DNA of 15,330 nt, taken from NCBI GenBank assembly GCA_030838265.1, contig JAUTXA010000046.1, positions 1-15,330 on the forward strand, given 5' to 3'. This DNA comes from Actinomycetota bacterium. GTDB taxonomy: Bacteria; Actinomycetota; Acidimicrobiia; Acidimicrobiales; BP-101. The notes under the pieces were generated by a model. It ran no database searches, was not told where the DNA came from, and saw only the letters and a program-made list of their open reading frames with translations. Of this stretch, positions 1 through 7,006 are shown piece after piece (within the stretch, counting starts at the first letter, position 1; the number at the start of each line of letters is the position of its first letter). Made by a program: the position numbers and the translations under genes.

Positions 1-163
1 GCAGCTTGGCCACGTAGTCGCTCACCGGTAGCGACGAGTTGTTGGTGAGGAACGCCACCGTCGTGCCGTTGGCCCGGATGCGGGCGATGGCGTTGGCCGC
101 CCCGGGGATGGCTTCGTCAGCCAGCCACACCACACCATCGAGGTCGAGCAGCCAGGTCACCAC
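1..163 (-). CDS. HAD-superfamily (NagD-like, class IIA) phosphatase, N-terminal fragment
   Basis: Reading the minus strand from a GTG at 163 gives about 54 residues before the window ends. The start shows HAD motif I, DLDGVVW, at residues 7-13, with the nucleophile Asp7 and the acid/base Asp9. It is followed by an Ala/Ile-rich helix and then the motif-II-like stretch FLTNNSS. This order is typical of class IIA HAD phosphatases (NagD / p-nitrophenylphosphatase / phosphoglycolate phosphatase group), which hydrolyse small phosphate esters in the cytoplasm; the exact substrate cannot be told. A TAG lies in frame at 173-175, so the start must be TTG 169, GTG 163 or GTG 160. I chose GTG 163 because it puts the DxD motif at the usual distance from the N-terminus; no good Shine-Dalgarno sequence helps. 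It diverges from the DUF1015 gene. Confidence 0.85.
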   Translation of the reverse strand, partial: MVTWLLDLDGVVWLADEAIPGAANAIARIRANGTTVAFLTNNSSLPVSDYVAKL

Positions 164-207
164 GCGCAATTGCTACCAGGTCAGGGGCGATCTGCTACGC
201 ATGGCAC
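164..207. other. short divergent intergenic region
   Basis: These 44 bases separate the divergent starts of the HAD phosphatase gene and the DUF1015 gene, so any promoters must be packed here or overlap coding sequence. I see no convincing -10/-35 pair or well-placed Shine-Dalgarno sequence on either strand. An AGGGG at 183-187 is too far (about 20 bases) from the GTG at 208. Confidence 0.3.
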
Positions 208-1392
208 GTGCCCCGATTCCTGCCCTTTCCCGGCATGCGCTACGCCGACGCCACCGACCTCGATGCCGTGGCTGCCCCTCCGTACGACGTCGTCAGCCCC
301 GATGACTGGGCCCGGTTGGCGTCTCGCAGCGAGCACAACGCCATCTTGATCGAGGTCCCCGCCGGTGACGCCGGGACGAAGTACCGCCACGCCGCCGACC
401 TGCTCGCCGCCTGGCGGGCCGAAGGTGTGTTGGTGACCGACTCCGTCCCCGCCTTCTACGGCTATCGCATGTCATTCGACGACGAGCAGGGCCAGCCCCG
501 CCAGACGACCGGCGTCATCGGGGCCCTCGAGCTCTCGGGACCCGACGAGGGCGAGATCCTTCCCCACGAGCGCACCACACCGAAGGACAAGGCCGACCGC
601 CTCGAGCTACTGCGGAGCACGCAGCTCAACACGTCCCCCGTGTGGGGGTTGACGCCGTCGCCGCTCACCGGCCGCCTGCAGCCGGTGAGCAAGACATTGT
701 CGACCACCGACGAGGACGGTGTCGTCCATGAGCTGTGGCTGATCACCGACCGGGCGCAGGTCGACGCCATATCCGACGCCGTCGCCGCCGCGCCCATCAC
801 CGTGGCCGACGGCCATCACCGCACCGAGGTGGCGTTGGCCTACCGCGACGAGCGCCGCGCCGCGGGCGACGGCGAAGGACCGTGGGACTTCGTCATGGCC
901 CTGGTCGTCGAGCTCGCCCCCGAGCAGCTCGACGTCCGTCCCATCCACCGGTTGATCGACCGGCTGCCGGCCGACATTGACCTCCCCTCTCTCCTCGGCG
1001 AGTGGTTCGAGGTCTCCCCCACTGCGCCCATCGACGCCACAATCGCCGGGCGCATGGCCGACTCGGGCAGCCTGGCCCTCGTGACCGCCGACGGAACGTG
1101 GCTCATGAAGCCGCGGCCCGAGACGGTCAAGGCCGCGGAACACGATCTCGACTCCAGCCGCCTCGACGTGGCCTTGGCCGGCATCCCGCAACACGGGCTG
1201 CGCTTCCAGCACGGGTCCGACCTGGTGGCGGCCGCCGTGCAGAAAGGGGAGGCCCAGGCCGGTGTCCTCCTTCGCCCCGCCACGGTCGAGCAGATCGCGG
1301 CCACCGGACGAGGCGAGGGGCGCATGCCGCCGAAGACCACCTTCTTCTACCCGAAGCCCCGGACCGGGCTGGTGTTCCGACCCGCTGGCTAA
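208..1392 (+). CDS. DUF1015 family protein
   Basis: This encodes a 394-residue protein of the conserved but poorly understood DUF1015 family, close to the usual full length of about 400. Family hallmarks are visible. The N-terminus PRFLPFPGMRYA is followed by AAPPYDVVSP near residue 25, and the strongly conserved ADGHHR lies at residues 200-205. The C-terminus ends in the expected run MPPKTTFFYPKPRTGLVF. There is no signal peptide or membrane segment, so it should be cytoplasmic. The GTG at 208 is chosen because the family begins just before PRF.PFP; an ATG at 201 is in another frame. The stop is one base before the next gene, indicating a two-gene operon with it. The biochemical function is not established and I do not assign one. 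Confidence 0.9.
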   Translation: MPRFLPFPGMRYADATDLDAVAAPPYDVVSPDDWARLASRSEHNAILIEVPAGDAGTKYRHAADLLAAWRAEGVLVTDSVPAFYGYRMSFDDEQGQPRQTTGVIGALELSGPDEGEILPHERTTPKDKADRLELLRSTQLNTSPVWGLTPSPLTGRLQPVSKTLSTTDEDGVVHELWLITDRAQVDAISDAVAAAPITVADGHHRTEVALAYRDERRAAGDGEGPWDFVMALVVELAPEQLDVRPIHRLIDRLPADIDLPSLLGEWFEVSPTAPIDATIAGRMADSGSLALVTADGTWLMKPRPETVKAAEHDLDSSRLDVALAGIPQHGLRFQHGSDLVAAAVQKGEAQAGVLLRPATVEQIAATGRGEGRMPPKTTFFYPKPRTGLVFRPAG

Positions 1393-1393
1393 C

Positions 1394-1894
1394 ATGCCGG
1401 CCATGAAGCAGACCTGGTCCCGCCTCGGCGGGCAGCTCGGCATGGGTTGCATCGGTCTCGGCCTGTTGGCCATCGGCATCGCCTGGAACGGCGCGGCCGG
1501 CATCGACTTCGTGCAGGGCCAGCTGCCCTACCTGTTGTCCGGCGGCTTCCTCGGCCTCGCCCTCGTGGTGCTGGGCGCGGCGTTGATCATCACCCAGGGC
1601 GGGCGGCGCGACCGAGCCATGCTCGAGGCCCAGCTCCGCGAGCTGAACCAGTCGCTCGGCCGCCTGGCCACGGCCATCGGCGGCCCGCTCGCCGCCAACG
1701 GCGGGATGTCGGCCGCCGGCATCAGCGCCATCTCAGGCGACGCGGTCGTGGTCGGCCAGAGCTCGTTCCACCGCCCCGGCTGCCGCCTCATCGACGGCAA
1801 GACGCTCGACACCACGACCCGCAACGCGGCCGAAGCCGAAGGGCTCAGCCCGTGCCGGGTTTGCCGGCCCGACGAGCTCGAGACCGTCGCCTAG
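1394..1894 (+). CDS. small two-helix membrane protein with C-terminal His/Cys metal-binding-like motif
   Basis: The product has 166 residues if it starts at ATG 1394; ATG 1403 is an alternative nine bases later. Two hydrophobic segments (around residues 16-36 and 43-66) form a membrane hairpin. A charged, probably helical stretch follows, RRDRAMLEAQLRELNQSLG. The C-terminal 45 residues contain FHRPGC (His126, Cys130) and CRVC (Cys154, Cys157). The spacing His-x3-Cys then Cys-x2-Cys resembles the short Ada-like zinc-binding tail found at the ends of some nucleases and secreted proteins, so a bound metal is likely by inference. I do not recognise a named family. It starts one base after the DUF1015 stop, suggesting translational coupling, and its last 50 bases overlap the 3' end of livF on the opposite strand. 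Confidence 0.75.
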   Translation: MPAMKQTWSRLGGQLGMGCIGLGLLAIGIAWNGAAGIDFVQGQLPYLLSGGFLGLALVVLGAALIITQGGRRDRAMLEAQLRELNQSLGRLATAIGGPLAANGGMSAAGISAISGDAVVVGQSSFHRPGCRLIDGKTLDTTTRNAAEAEGLSPCRVCRPDELETVA

Positions 1895-2708
1895 AGCGAG
1901 GCTCGTCGTCGGACGTGGCGGGGGCGCTGGCCTGCGCCGCGGCCTGGGCTGGCGCCGGGGTGGGCCGGGCAACAGCAGGGGCGGCCTCCTCGTCGCCACC
2001 GCCGAGATAGGTGCGGCGCAGCTCGTCACCCGAGCGCAGCTCTTCGCCACTGCCCCGATAGACGATCTCGCCCTTCTCCATCACCAGGGCATTGTCGGCG
2101 TGCTTCAAGACCCCCACGTTCTGCTCGACGATGATCACGGTCGTGCCGTCGGCATTGATGCGGTCGACGATGTTGAACACCGTCTTGGCCAGGGCGGGCG
2201 AGAGCCCGAGCGACGCCTCGTCGATGAGGATCAGCTTCGGGAGGCTCATCAGGCCGCGGCCCACGGCCAGCATCTGCTGCTGTCCGCCCGAGAGCGTGCC
2301 GGCCATCTGGGTCCGGCGCTCGAGCAGGATGGGGAAGTAGTCGTAGACCTTCTCCTCCGCATCCTTGAGCTCGGCTCCTCGCTTGCGCTTCGTCCACGAG
2401 CCGAGCCGGAGGTTCTGAGCCACGCTCAGGGCGGGAAACACCCGGCGCCCCTCGGGGACGAGGGTGACACCACGGTCGACGAGGGCGGGCGGCTCGAGGC
2501 CATCGATGCGCTCGCCCTCGAACGAGATGGTGCCGCCCCAGGGCTTCAGCAGACCGGAGATAGCGCCGACGGTCGTGGTCTTGCCCGCCCCGTTCAGGCC
2601 GAGCAGCACAGTCGTCTTGCCTTCTTCGACGTCGAAGTCGATGCCCTGCAGCACGGGGATGGCGCCGTAGCCCACCTCGAGGCCGCGGATCTCGAGGAGC
2701 ACGCTCAC
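1845..2708 (-). CDS. livF: branched-chain amino-acid-type ABC transporter ATP-binding protein LivF
   Basis: This is one of the two cytoplasmic ATPases of a HAAT-type importer. Visible motifs are Walker A GLNGAGKTT (37-45), signature LSGGQ (139-143), Walker B LILIDEAS with Asp163 and Glu164, and the switch histidine position reading VEQN. The LVPEGRRVFPALSV segment (83-96) is characteristic of LivF. The usual DEPS after Walker B reads DEAS here. The ATPase core ends near residue 240, and a further 45 residues of Ala/Pro- then Arg-rich sequence extend past the usual LivF length. The GTG start at 2708 overlaps the livG stop in a GTGA arrangement, so translation is probably coupled. The last 50 bases are shared, on the opposite strand, with the small Cys/His membrane protein gene. 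Confidence 0.95.
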   Translation of the reverse strand: MSVLLEIRGLEVGYGAIPVLQGIDFDVEEGKTTVLLGLNGAGKTTTVGAISGLLKPWGGTISFEGERIDGLEPPALVDRGVTLVPEGRRVFPALSVAQNLRLGSWTKRKRGAELKDAEEKVYDYFPILLERRTQMAGTLSGGQQQMLAVGRGLMSLPKLILIDEASLGLSPALAKTVFNIVDRINADGTTVIIVEQNVGVLKHADNALVMEKGEIVYRGSGEELRSGDELRRTYLGGGDEEAAPAVARPTPAPAQAAAQASAPATSDDEPRSRRRSRARRAGKPGTG

Positions 2709-3526
2709 AGCTCGGCTCCTTCGAGCCCGGCCTCGAGGCGCTCGGCTTCCTCCTCGGCTTCGGGAGCCTCCTCGCCCAGGTAGGCGGCGACCACCTCGGG
2801 GTGGTTGCGGACCGAGATGGGGTCGCCCTCGGTCAGAAGCTGGCCGAAGTTCAGGCAGTAGACGTAGTCGCAGATCTTGAGCACGAGGGGGACGTGGTGC
2901 TCGATCAGGACAATCGTGAGGTCGAACTCCCGCCGCAGCTCGAGCAGCTCGTCGCCCAGCTTCAGGGCCTCTTGCGGGCCGAGGCCCGAGCCGGGCTCGT
3001 CGAGCATGAGGAGGTCGGGGTCGGTGGCCAGGGCGGTAGCGATCTCGACTCGCTTGAGGACGCCGTAGGGCAGGCCTTGCACTGGCAGGTCGCGCAGGTG
3101 ACCCAGGTCGAGGATGTCGAGGATGGCCTCGGCCCGCCGCTTGAGAACGCGCTCGGTTCGCAGTGTCGTGGGCAAGCCCACCATGCCCGCCACTGGGCCG
3201 TACTCGATCACGGCGTGCTGCGCGGTCAGCATGTTGGTCAGCACCGTCTCGCTCTTCACCAGCCCGACGTTCTGGAAGGTGCGCCCGATGCCGAGGGCGC
3301 TGCGCTCGTGAGCCGCCAAGTCGGAGATGTCGTCGCCCTTGAAGCGGACCCTGCCCTCCTGGGGCCGGTAGAAGCCGGTGATGCAGTTGAAGATCGTGGT
3401 CTTGCCCGCCCCGTTGGGCCCGATCAGGCCCACGATCTCGAACTCGTTGACCGTGAGGGTCACGTCGGTCAGGGCCTGCACACCGCCGAAGCGGATGGAG
3501 ATCCCGTTGGCCTCAAGGACGGGCAT
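2705..3526 (-). CDS. livG: branched-chain amino-acid-type ABC transporter ATP-binding protein LivG
   Basis: This is the second ATPase of the importer, 273 residues. It has Walker A GPNGAGKTT (36-44), the LivG-type segment IGRTFQNVGL, Walker B LLMLDEPGSGL and the H-loop LIEHH. The ABC signature is degenerate, LPYGVLKRVEIA in place of LSGGQ. Related variants (LPFG/LPYG) occur in actinobacterial LivG proteins, so this is not evidence of inactivation. The protein ends in an acidic Glu/Ala tail. ATG 3526 is chosen because it gives the canonical start (PVLEANGISIRFGG) and overlaps the end of livM by 14 bases. It would pair with LivF to power transport through LivH and LivM. Confidence 0.95.
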   Translation of the reverse strand: MPVLEANGISIRFGGVQALTDVTLTVNEFEIVGLIGPNGAGKTTIFNCITGFYRPQEGRVRFKGDDISDLAAHERSALGIGRTFQNVGLVKSETVLTNMLTAQHAVIEYGPVAGMVGLPTTLRTERVLKRRAEAILDILDLGHLRDLPVQGLPYGVLKRVEIATALATDPDLLMLDEPGSGLGPQEALKLGDELLELRREFDLTIVLIEHHVPLVLKICDYVYCLNFGQLLTEGDPISVRNHPEVVAAYLGEEAPEAEEEAERLEAGLEGAEL

Positions 3527-4625
3527 TGACGCCCTCTGCTCCCCCGCCGCCGCCGTGACCGAGGTGGAAGCGTTCGCCCTTCAGCCACTTCCCGATCGGG
3601 CCGGTGATGGTGCCCAAGCCCTCGGGTTGGAAGATCAAGGTGAGGATGGCGAGGATGCCCGAGACAGCCTGCAGATAGGTGCCGGCGTTGGCCTGGAACG
3701 ACCGGGGCAAGCCCAGACTCTTGGCCAGGTCGGGCAGCCACTCGGCACCGAGCTCGAACAAGATGGCGAAGGCCACGATGCCGCCCCGCTTCCGCAGCCC
3801 GCCCACCACGGTGACGATCAGATAGGTGAGGGCGATGCTGGCGAAGCTGAACTCGACGGCTTGGACGGTCGTGCGCCGGCTGGCGTAGAGGGCACCCGCC
3901 ACTCCCGCGTAGAAGCCGGAGACCGCGAAGGCGAGCAGGGTGTAGGCGTTGACATTGACGCCGTAGTTGGCCGCCACTTGCGGGCTCTCGCGCAGGGCCT
4001 GCATGGCGCGGCCCGCCTTGCTCGCCATCATCCGCCAGTCGATGAGGAGGATGACGCCGAGGGCGATGGCGACGAGGACGAAGTAGGCCCGGTCGGTGGT
4101 GAAGCCGCCCGGCTTGGGGGCGTTGGCCCCCGCGCCGCCGCCGGTGAAGCCCTTGAGCAGGAAGATGCACTGCTCGCTGACCGCGCCCCAGGCCAGGGTC
4201 ACCAGGGCGAAGTACAAGCCGCGGACGCGCAAGGCAACAAGGCCGAGGATGACGGCTTGAGTCGCTCCGACGAGGGCCGCCACGACGAGAGCGACGTAGA
4301 AGCTCTGGTGGGACTGCGAGATGACGTAGGCCGACGTGAAGGCGCCGATGCCGATGAAGGCCTGGTGCCCGAGCGAGATCTGCCCGGCGTAGCCCACGAG
4401 GACATTGAGGCTCAGGGCGCCGACGGCGATGATCAACCCGTTGCTGAGGTTGTCGGCCCGCACCGGTGCGAAGTGGTTCAGGTAGAAGAAGAGGACGAGC
4501 AGCGAGCCAATCGGCAGGGCAGCGCGGGCCGCCCATCCCCCCGGCGTGGGCCGGAAATCTCGGTCGTCAGCGGGCGCCGCGTCAAGGGGCTCGTCGTGGG
4601 TCGGCGGCTCGAGGACCGTGGTCAC
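3513..4625 (-). CDS. livM: branched-chain amino-acid-type ABC transporter permease LivM
   Basis: This is a 370-residue integral membrane protein forming half of the transport channel. After a polar N-terminal tail of about 34 residues come multiple hydrophobic segments. The family hallmark GYAGQISLGHQAF lies at residues 78-90. The C-terminal half has the permease-type stretch TVVGGLRKRGGIVAFAI ahead of the last helices. The reading frame stays open upstream to 4931, but that part is a shadow of livH. The GTG at 4625 shares its first base with the last base of the livH TAG (TAGTG), which fixes the start by context. The 3' end overlaps livG by 14 bases. Regulation is presumably as part of the whole operon. 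Confidence 0.93.
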   Translation of the reverse strand: MTTVLEPPTHDEPLDAAPADDRDFRPTPGGWAARAALPIGSLLVLFFYLNHFAPVRADNLSNGLIIAVGALSLNVLVGYAGQISLGHQAFIGIGAFTSAYVISQSHQSFYVALVVAALVGATQAVILGLVALRVRGLYFALVTLAWGAVSEQCIFLLKGFTGGGAGANAPKPGGFTTDRAYFVLVAIALGVILLIDWRMMASKAGRAMQALRESPQVAANYGVNVNAYTLLAFAVSGFYAGVAGALYASRRTTVQAVEFSFASIALTYLIVTVVGGLRKRGGIVAFAILFELGAEWLPDLAKSLGLPRSFQANAGTYLQAVSGILAILTLIFQPEGLGTITGPIGKWLKGERFHLGHGGGGGAEGVNARP

Positions 4626-5536
4626 TAGGCCTCCCTGCCCAAGATGCCGGTGGGCCGGACGACCAGCACGCCGATCAGCACCACGAGGACAGCCACCGCC
4701 GGGGCTCCCGGGAAGTGGTTCTGATCGACGTTCGACAGGGCGAGGTTCTGCACCAGACCGACGAGGATGCCGCCGAGGAAGGCGCCCGGCACCGACGTCA
4801 TGCCGCCCAACACGGCGGCGGTGAAGGCGGCGATGAGCAGGTCGGTGGTGCCGTAGGCGGCGAAGAAGCTGCCCGTTACCGGAGGCAAGAGCACTCCGGC
4901 CAGACCGCCCAAGGCGCCGGCCAGACCCCACGTCAGCATCGAGATGCGGTTGAGGCGGATGCCCATGAGCCGGCTCGCCGTCGGCTCCTGACTAGTGGCG
5001 AGGGTGGCCAGGCCCAGGTCGGTGTAGCCGAAGAAGATGGCCAGGCCGACACCGGCCAGCACCAGCACGAAGATGACGATGAGCTCCTGCCACAGCAGGC
5101 TCACCCCCTGGAGCACGAACGGATGACCGCTGACCAAGGCGCCGGAGCGGAACGACTTGGTGGCACCGAGGACGATCTCGAGGGCAATGGCGGTGGTCGC
5201 GATGGCGGCCGTCGCCACCAGCACCGTCACCTTGGGGCGATTCGACAGGGGCCGAACCACAAAACGCTCGGTCAGCAGCCCGAATGCGGCTCCCACCGCG
5301 ATGCCGGCGACGGCGCCGGCCCAAAGCCCCAGCTTCGGAATGGAGATGAAAAGGATGTTGAAGCCGTGGGAGAAGTGGTAGCTAGCGAATGCTCCGAGGG
5401 TCGCGAACTCGCCCGCCGCGAAGTTGAACACCCTGGTGCTCTTGTAGATGAGCACCAGGCCGATGGCTACCAAGCCGAAGCCCGCGCCCTGCACGAGGCC
5501 CAAGATGATGGGCGTGACGAGGGTGACCCCGAGCAC
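4625..5536 (-). CDS. livH: branched-chain amino-acid-type ABC transporter permease LivH
   Basis: This is a 303-residue permease with about eight hydrophobic segments and almost no soluble tail. Its N-terminal region, GLVAIGLVLIYKSTRVFNFA followed by AGEF (residues 21-44), is the classic LivH signature (compare LxLIYG-xxRVxNFAHGEF); the conserved His is Ala here. The second half repeats the inner-membrane-protein pattern with GLAGALGGLAGVLL and a C-terminal LVVRPTGILG. The GTG start at 5536 is two bases after the TAG of the binding-protein gene, so the two are tightly linked and probably coupled. Together with LivM it forms the membrane channel for the substrate delivered by the lipoprotein encoded just upstream. 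Confidence 0.95.
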   Translation of the reverse strand: MLGVTLVTPIILGLVQGAGFGLVAIGLVLIYKSTRVFNFAAGEFATLGAFASYHFSHGFNILFISIPKLGLWAGAVAGIAVGAAFGLLTERFVVRPLSNRPKVTVLVATAAIATTAIALEIVLGATKSFRSGALVSGHPFVLQGVSLLWQELIVIFVLVLAGVGLAIFFGYTDLGLATLATSQEPTASRLMGIRLNRISMLTWGLAGALGGLAGVLLPPVTGSFFAAYGTTDLLIAAFTAAVLGGMTSVPGAFLGGILVGLVQNLALSNVDQNHFPGAPAVAVLVVLIGVLVVRPTGILGREA

Positions 5537-5538
5537 CG

Positions 5539-6993
5539 CTAGAAGCTCTTGTTGTTCTGTGACTCGGTCTGGAACTCACCGCCGCTGCCCTTGCTGCAGT
5601 CGACCTTGAGCACGTGGGTCGCCGTCCCGCCGAAGGGACCGTTGGCGAAGTTCACCGTTGGATACACGCCGGTGGTGAAGCTCTTGCCCTTGAGCGAGGC
5701 GACGAAGCTCTGTCGGCTGAGGTCGCGCCCCGCACCCTTGAGCTGGGCGGCGATGACCTTCTCGGCCGCCCACAGGCTGAAGCCGATGTCGTCGCCGGCC
5801 TGGCCGTTCTGGGCCTGGTACGCCTTCTGGTAGTCGGGGTCGACCTGGTTGGCCGAGGCGATGCCCTGGAAGGGCGAGAAGAAGGTGCCGCCCGTCTTGA
5901 AGCCCCCGACCTGGCAGACGCCTTGGGCCACGATGTTGATTCCCAGGGTGATGCCGATGCCGGCATAGCGAGGGAAGCACTGGAACTGCTGGGCGGCGGC
6001 GCCGGCGAAGTTGATGAACAGCTTGGGCGACATCAGGGGGTAGACGGCGACGTCGTGCTTGTCGGTCGCCTCGCCCGCCCGGGCCCCGCACACCTGGCTG
6101 GCCGCGTTCGAAACCTCAGCCGCGCCGGAGTCCTTGTTGATGGCCAGGTCCTTCACCATCGTGAGGCCCTGCGCTTGGGCGCCGGACAGGAAGCCGGAGT
6201 GGGCGTCGTCAAAGTTGCCGGTGTTGCCCCGCACCATGGCCACCTTGGTGAAGCCCTGCTTCTTGATGTACTGGGCCAGCAAGGCGCCCTGGGCCTTGTA
6301 GGTCATGGTCTCGGCGAAGACACCCGGTAGGTTGCCCAGCCCATTCTCGGTGACGCCCTCCGACAGGTAGGGCACGCCGACGCTGGCCGCGTACTTGGCG
6401 CAGGCCACGATCTGGTCGGTGCCCGCCCCACCCACCAGCAGGAAGACGTGGTCGTTCTGGACCATGCTCTTGCACGCCTGCACAGCCTGGCTCGGGTTGT
6501 AGCCGTCGTCCTTGAACACGACCTCGACCCTGCGTCCGTTGATGCTCGACCCGATGAAGGTGAAGTACACGGCCTTGCCCATGTCGAAGCTGGGGGCGGG
6601 CGCCCCGGCGCCCGAGGCCGGGGCGTGGATGCCGATCTTGATCACCGAGTCGGTGACGCCGGTGCGGTCGGCCGGGCCTGAGGGACCGGTGCTTCCACCG
6701 CTGCCCGACCGTCCACCGGTTCCGGCGCTCGCTCCGCCCCCTGATCCGCCGCTCGTCCCGCCCGACGTGCCGCCTCCGCCGCTGGGGATGACCTGGCCGG
6801 TCGCGGGGTCGATGGCGACGATGTTGCCGTTGGCGTCGATGCTGGTCGCCGTGGTCGAGCCGTCGGCCAAGCCTCCGCCTCCACCCGCCGCCAGACCCGT
6901 GCTGTGCACGCCCGCCTTCTGCCCGCACGCCGCGGCCAGGACGGCAAAGAAGACCAGTAGAGCGACCAACGACAGGGTGCGGCGGCGGTTCAT
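5539..6993 (-). CDS. substrate-binding lipoprotein of the Liv-type ABC transporter
   Basis: The product has 484 residues and is secreted and lipid-anchored. A basic start (MNRRR), a hydrophobic helix and a lipobox ending in AAAC place the lipidated cysteine at residue 23. Residues about 35-110 form a Gly/Ser/Thr-rich spacer interrupted by NGNIVAIDPATGQVIP. The mature domain from about residue 115 (VIKIGIHAPASG) is a type I periplasmic-binding fold of the Leu/Ile/Val-binding class, with AVQACKSMVQNDHVFLLVGG and GVPYLSEG as typical segments. Six cysteines follow the lipobox cysteine, perhaps forming disulfides. The Shine-Dalgarno sequence overlaps the stop of the upstream gene. It would capture the substrate and pass it to LivHM; whether that is a branched-chain amino acid, amide, urea or something else cannot be decided. 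Confidence 0.92.
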   Translation of the reverse strand: MNRRRTLSLVALLVFFAVLAAACGQKAGVHSTGLAAGGGGGLADGSTTATSIDANGNIVAIDPATGQVIPSGGGGTSGGTSGGSGGGASAGTGGRSGSGGSTGPSGPADRTGVTDSVIKIGIHAPASGAGAPAPSFDMGKAVYFTFIGSSINGRRVEVVFKDDGYNPSQAVQACKSMVQNDHVFLLVGGAGTDQIVACAKYAASVGVPYLSEGVTENGLGNLPGVFAETMTYKAQGALLAQYIKKQGFTKVAMVRGNTGNFDDAHSGFLSGAQAQGLTMVKDLAINKDSGAAEVSNAASQVCGARAGEATDKHDVAVYPLMSPKLFINFAGAAAQQFQCFPRYAGIGITLGINIVAQGVCQVGGFKTGGTFFSPFQGIASANQVDPDYQKAYQAQNGQAGDDIGFSLWAAEKVIAAQLKGAGRDLSRQSFVASLKGKSFTTGVYPTVNFANGPFGGTATHVLKVDCSKGSGGEFQTESQNNKSF

Positions 6994-7000
6994 CAGACGA

Positions 7001-7006
7001 CTCCTA
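7001..7006 (-). promoter_or_regulatory. ribosome binding site of the binding-protein gene, overlapping the upstream stop
   Basis: On the minus strand TAGGAG contains both the stop codon TAG (7004-7006) of the DNRLRE-like gene and an AGGAG Shine-Dalgarno core. It sits seven bases before the ATG at 6993. The overlap supports cotranscription and coupled translation of the two genes. Confidence 0.7.

Noticed and set aside
607..1503. Minus-strand open frame of 298 codons opposite the DUF1015 gene
   Set aside because: The plus-strand DUF1015 protein shows family motifs along its whole length; the antisense product is Gly/Arg/His-rich with no recognisable features.
3378..4628. Long plus-strand open frame (416 codons) opposite livG and livM
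   Set aside because: It is antisense to two well-supported overlapping ABC genes and its Gly/Asp/Glu/Gln-rich translation resembles no protein family. High GC keeps antisense frames open.
4626..4931. Extended N-terminus of livM
   Set aside because: It overlaps livH in another frame and does not resemble LivM; the TAGTG junction at 4625 explains the start.
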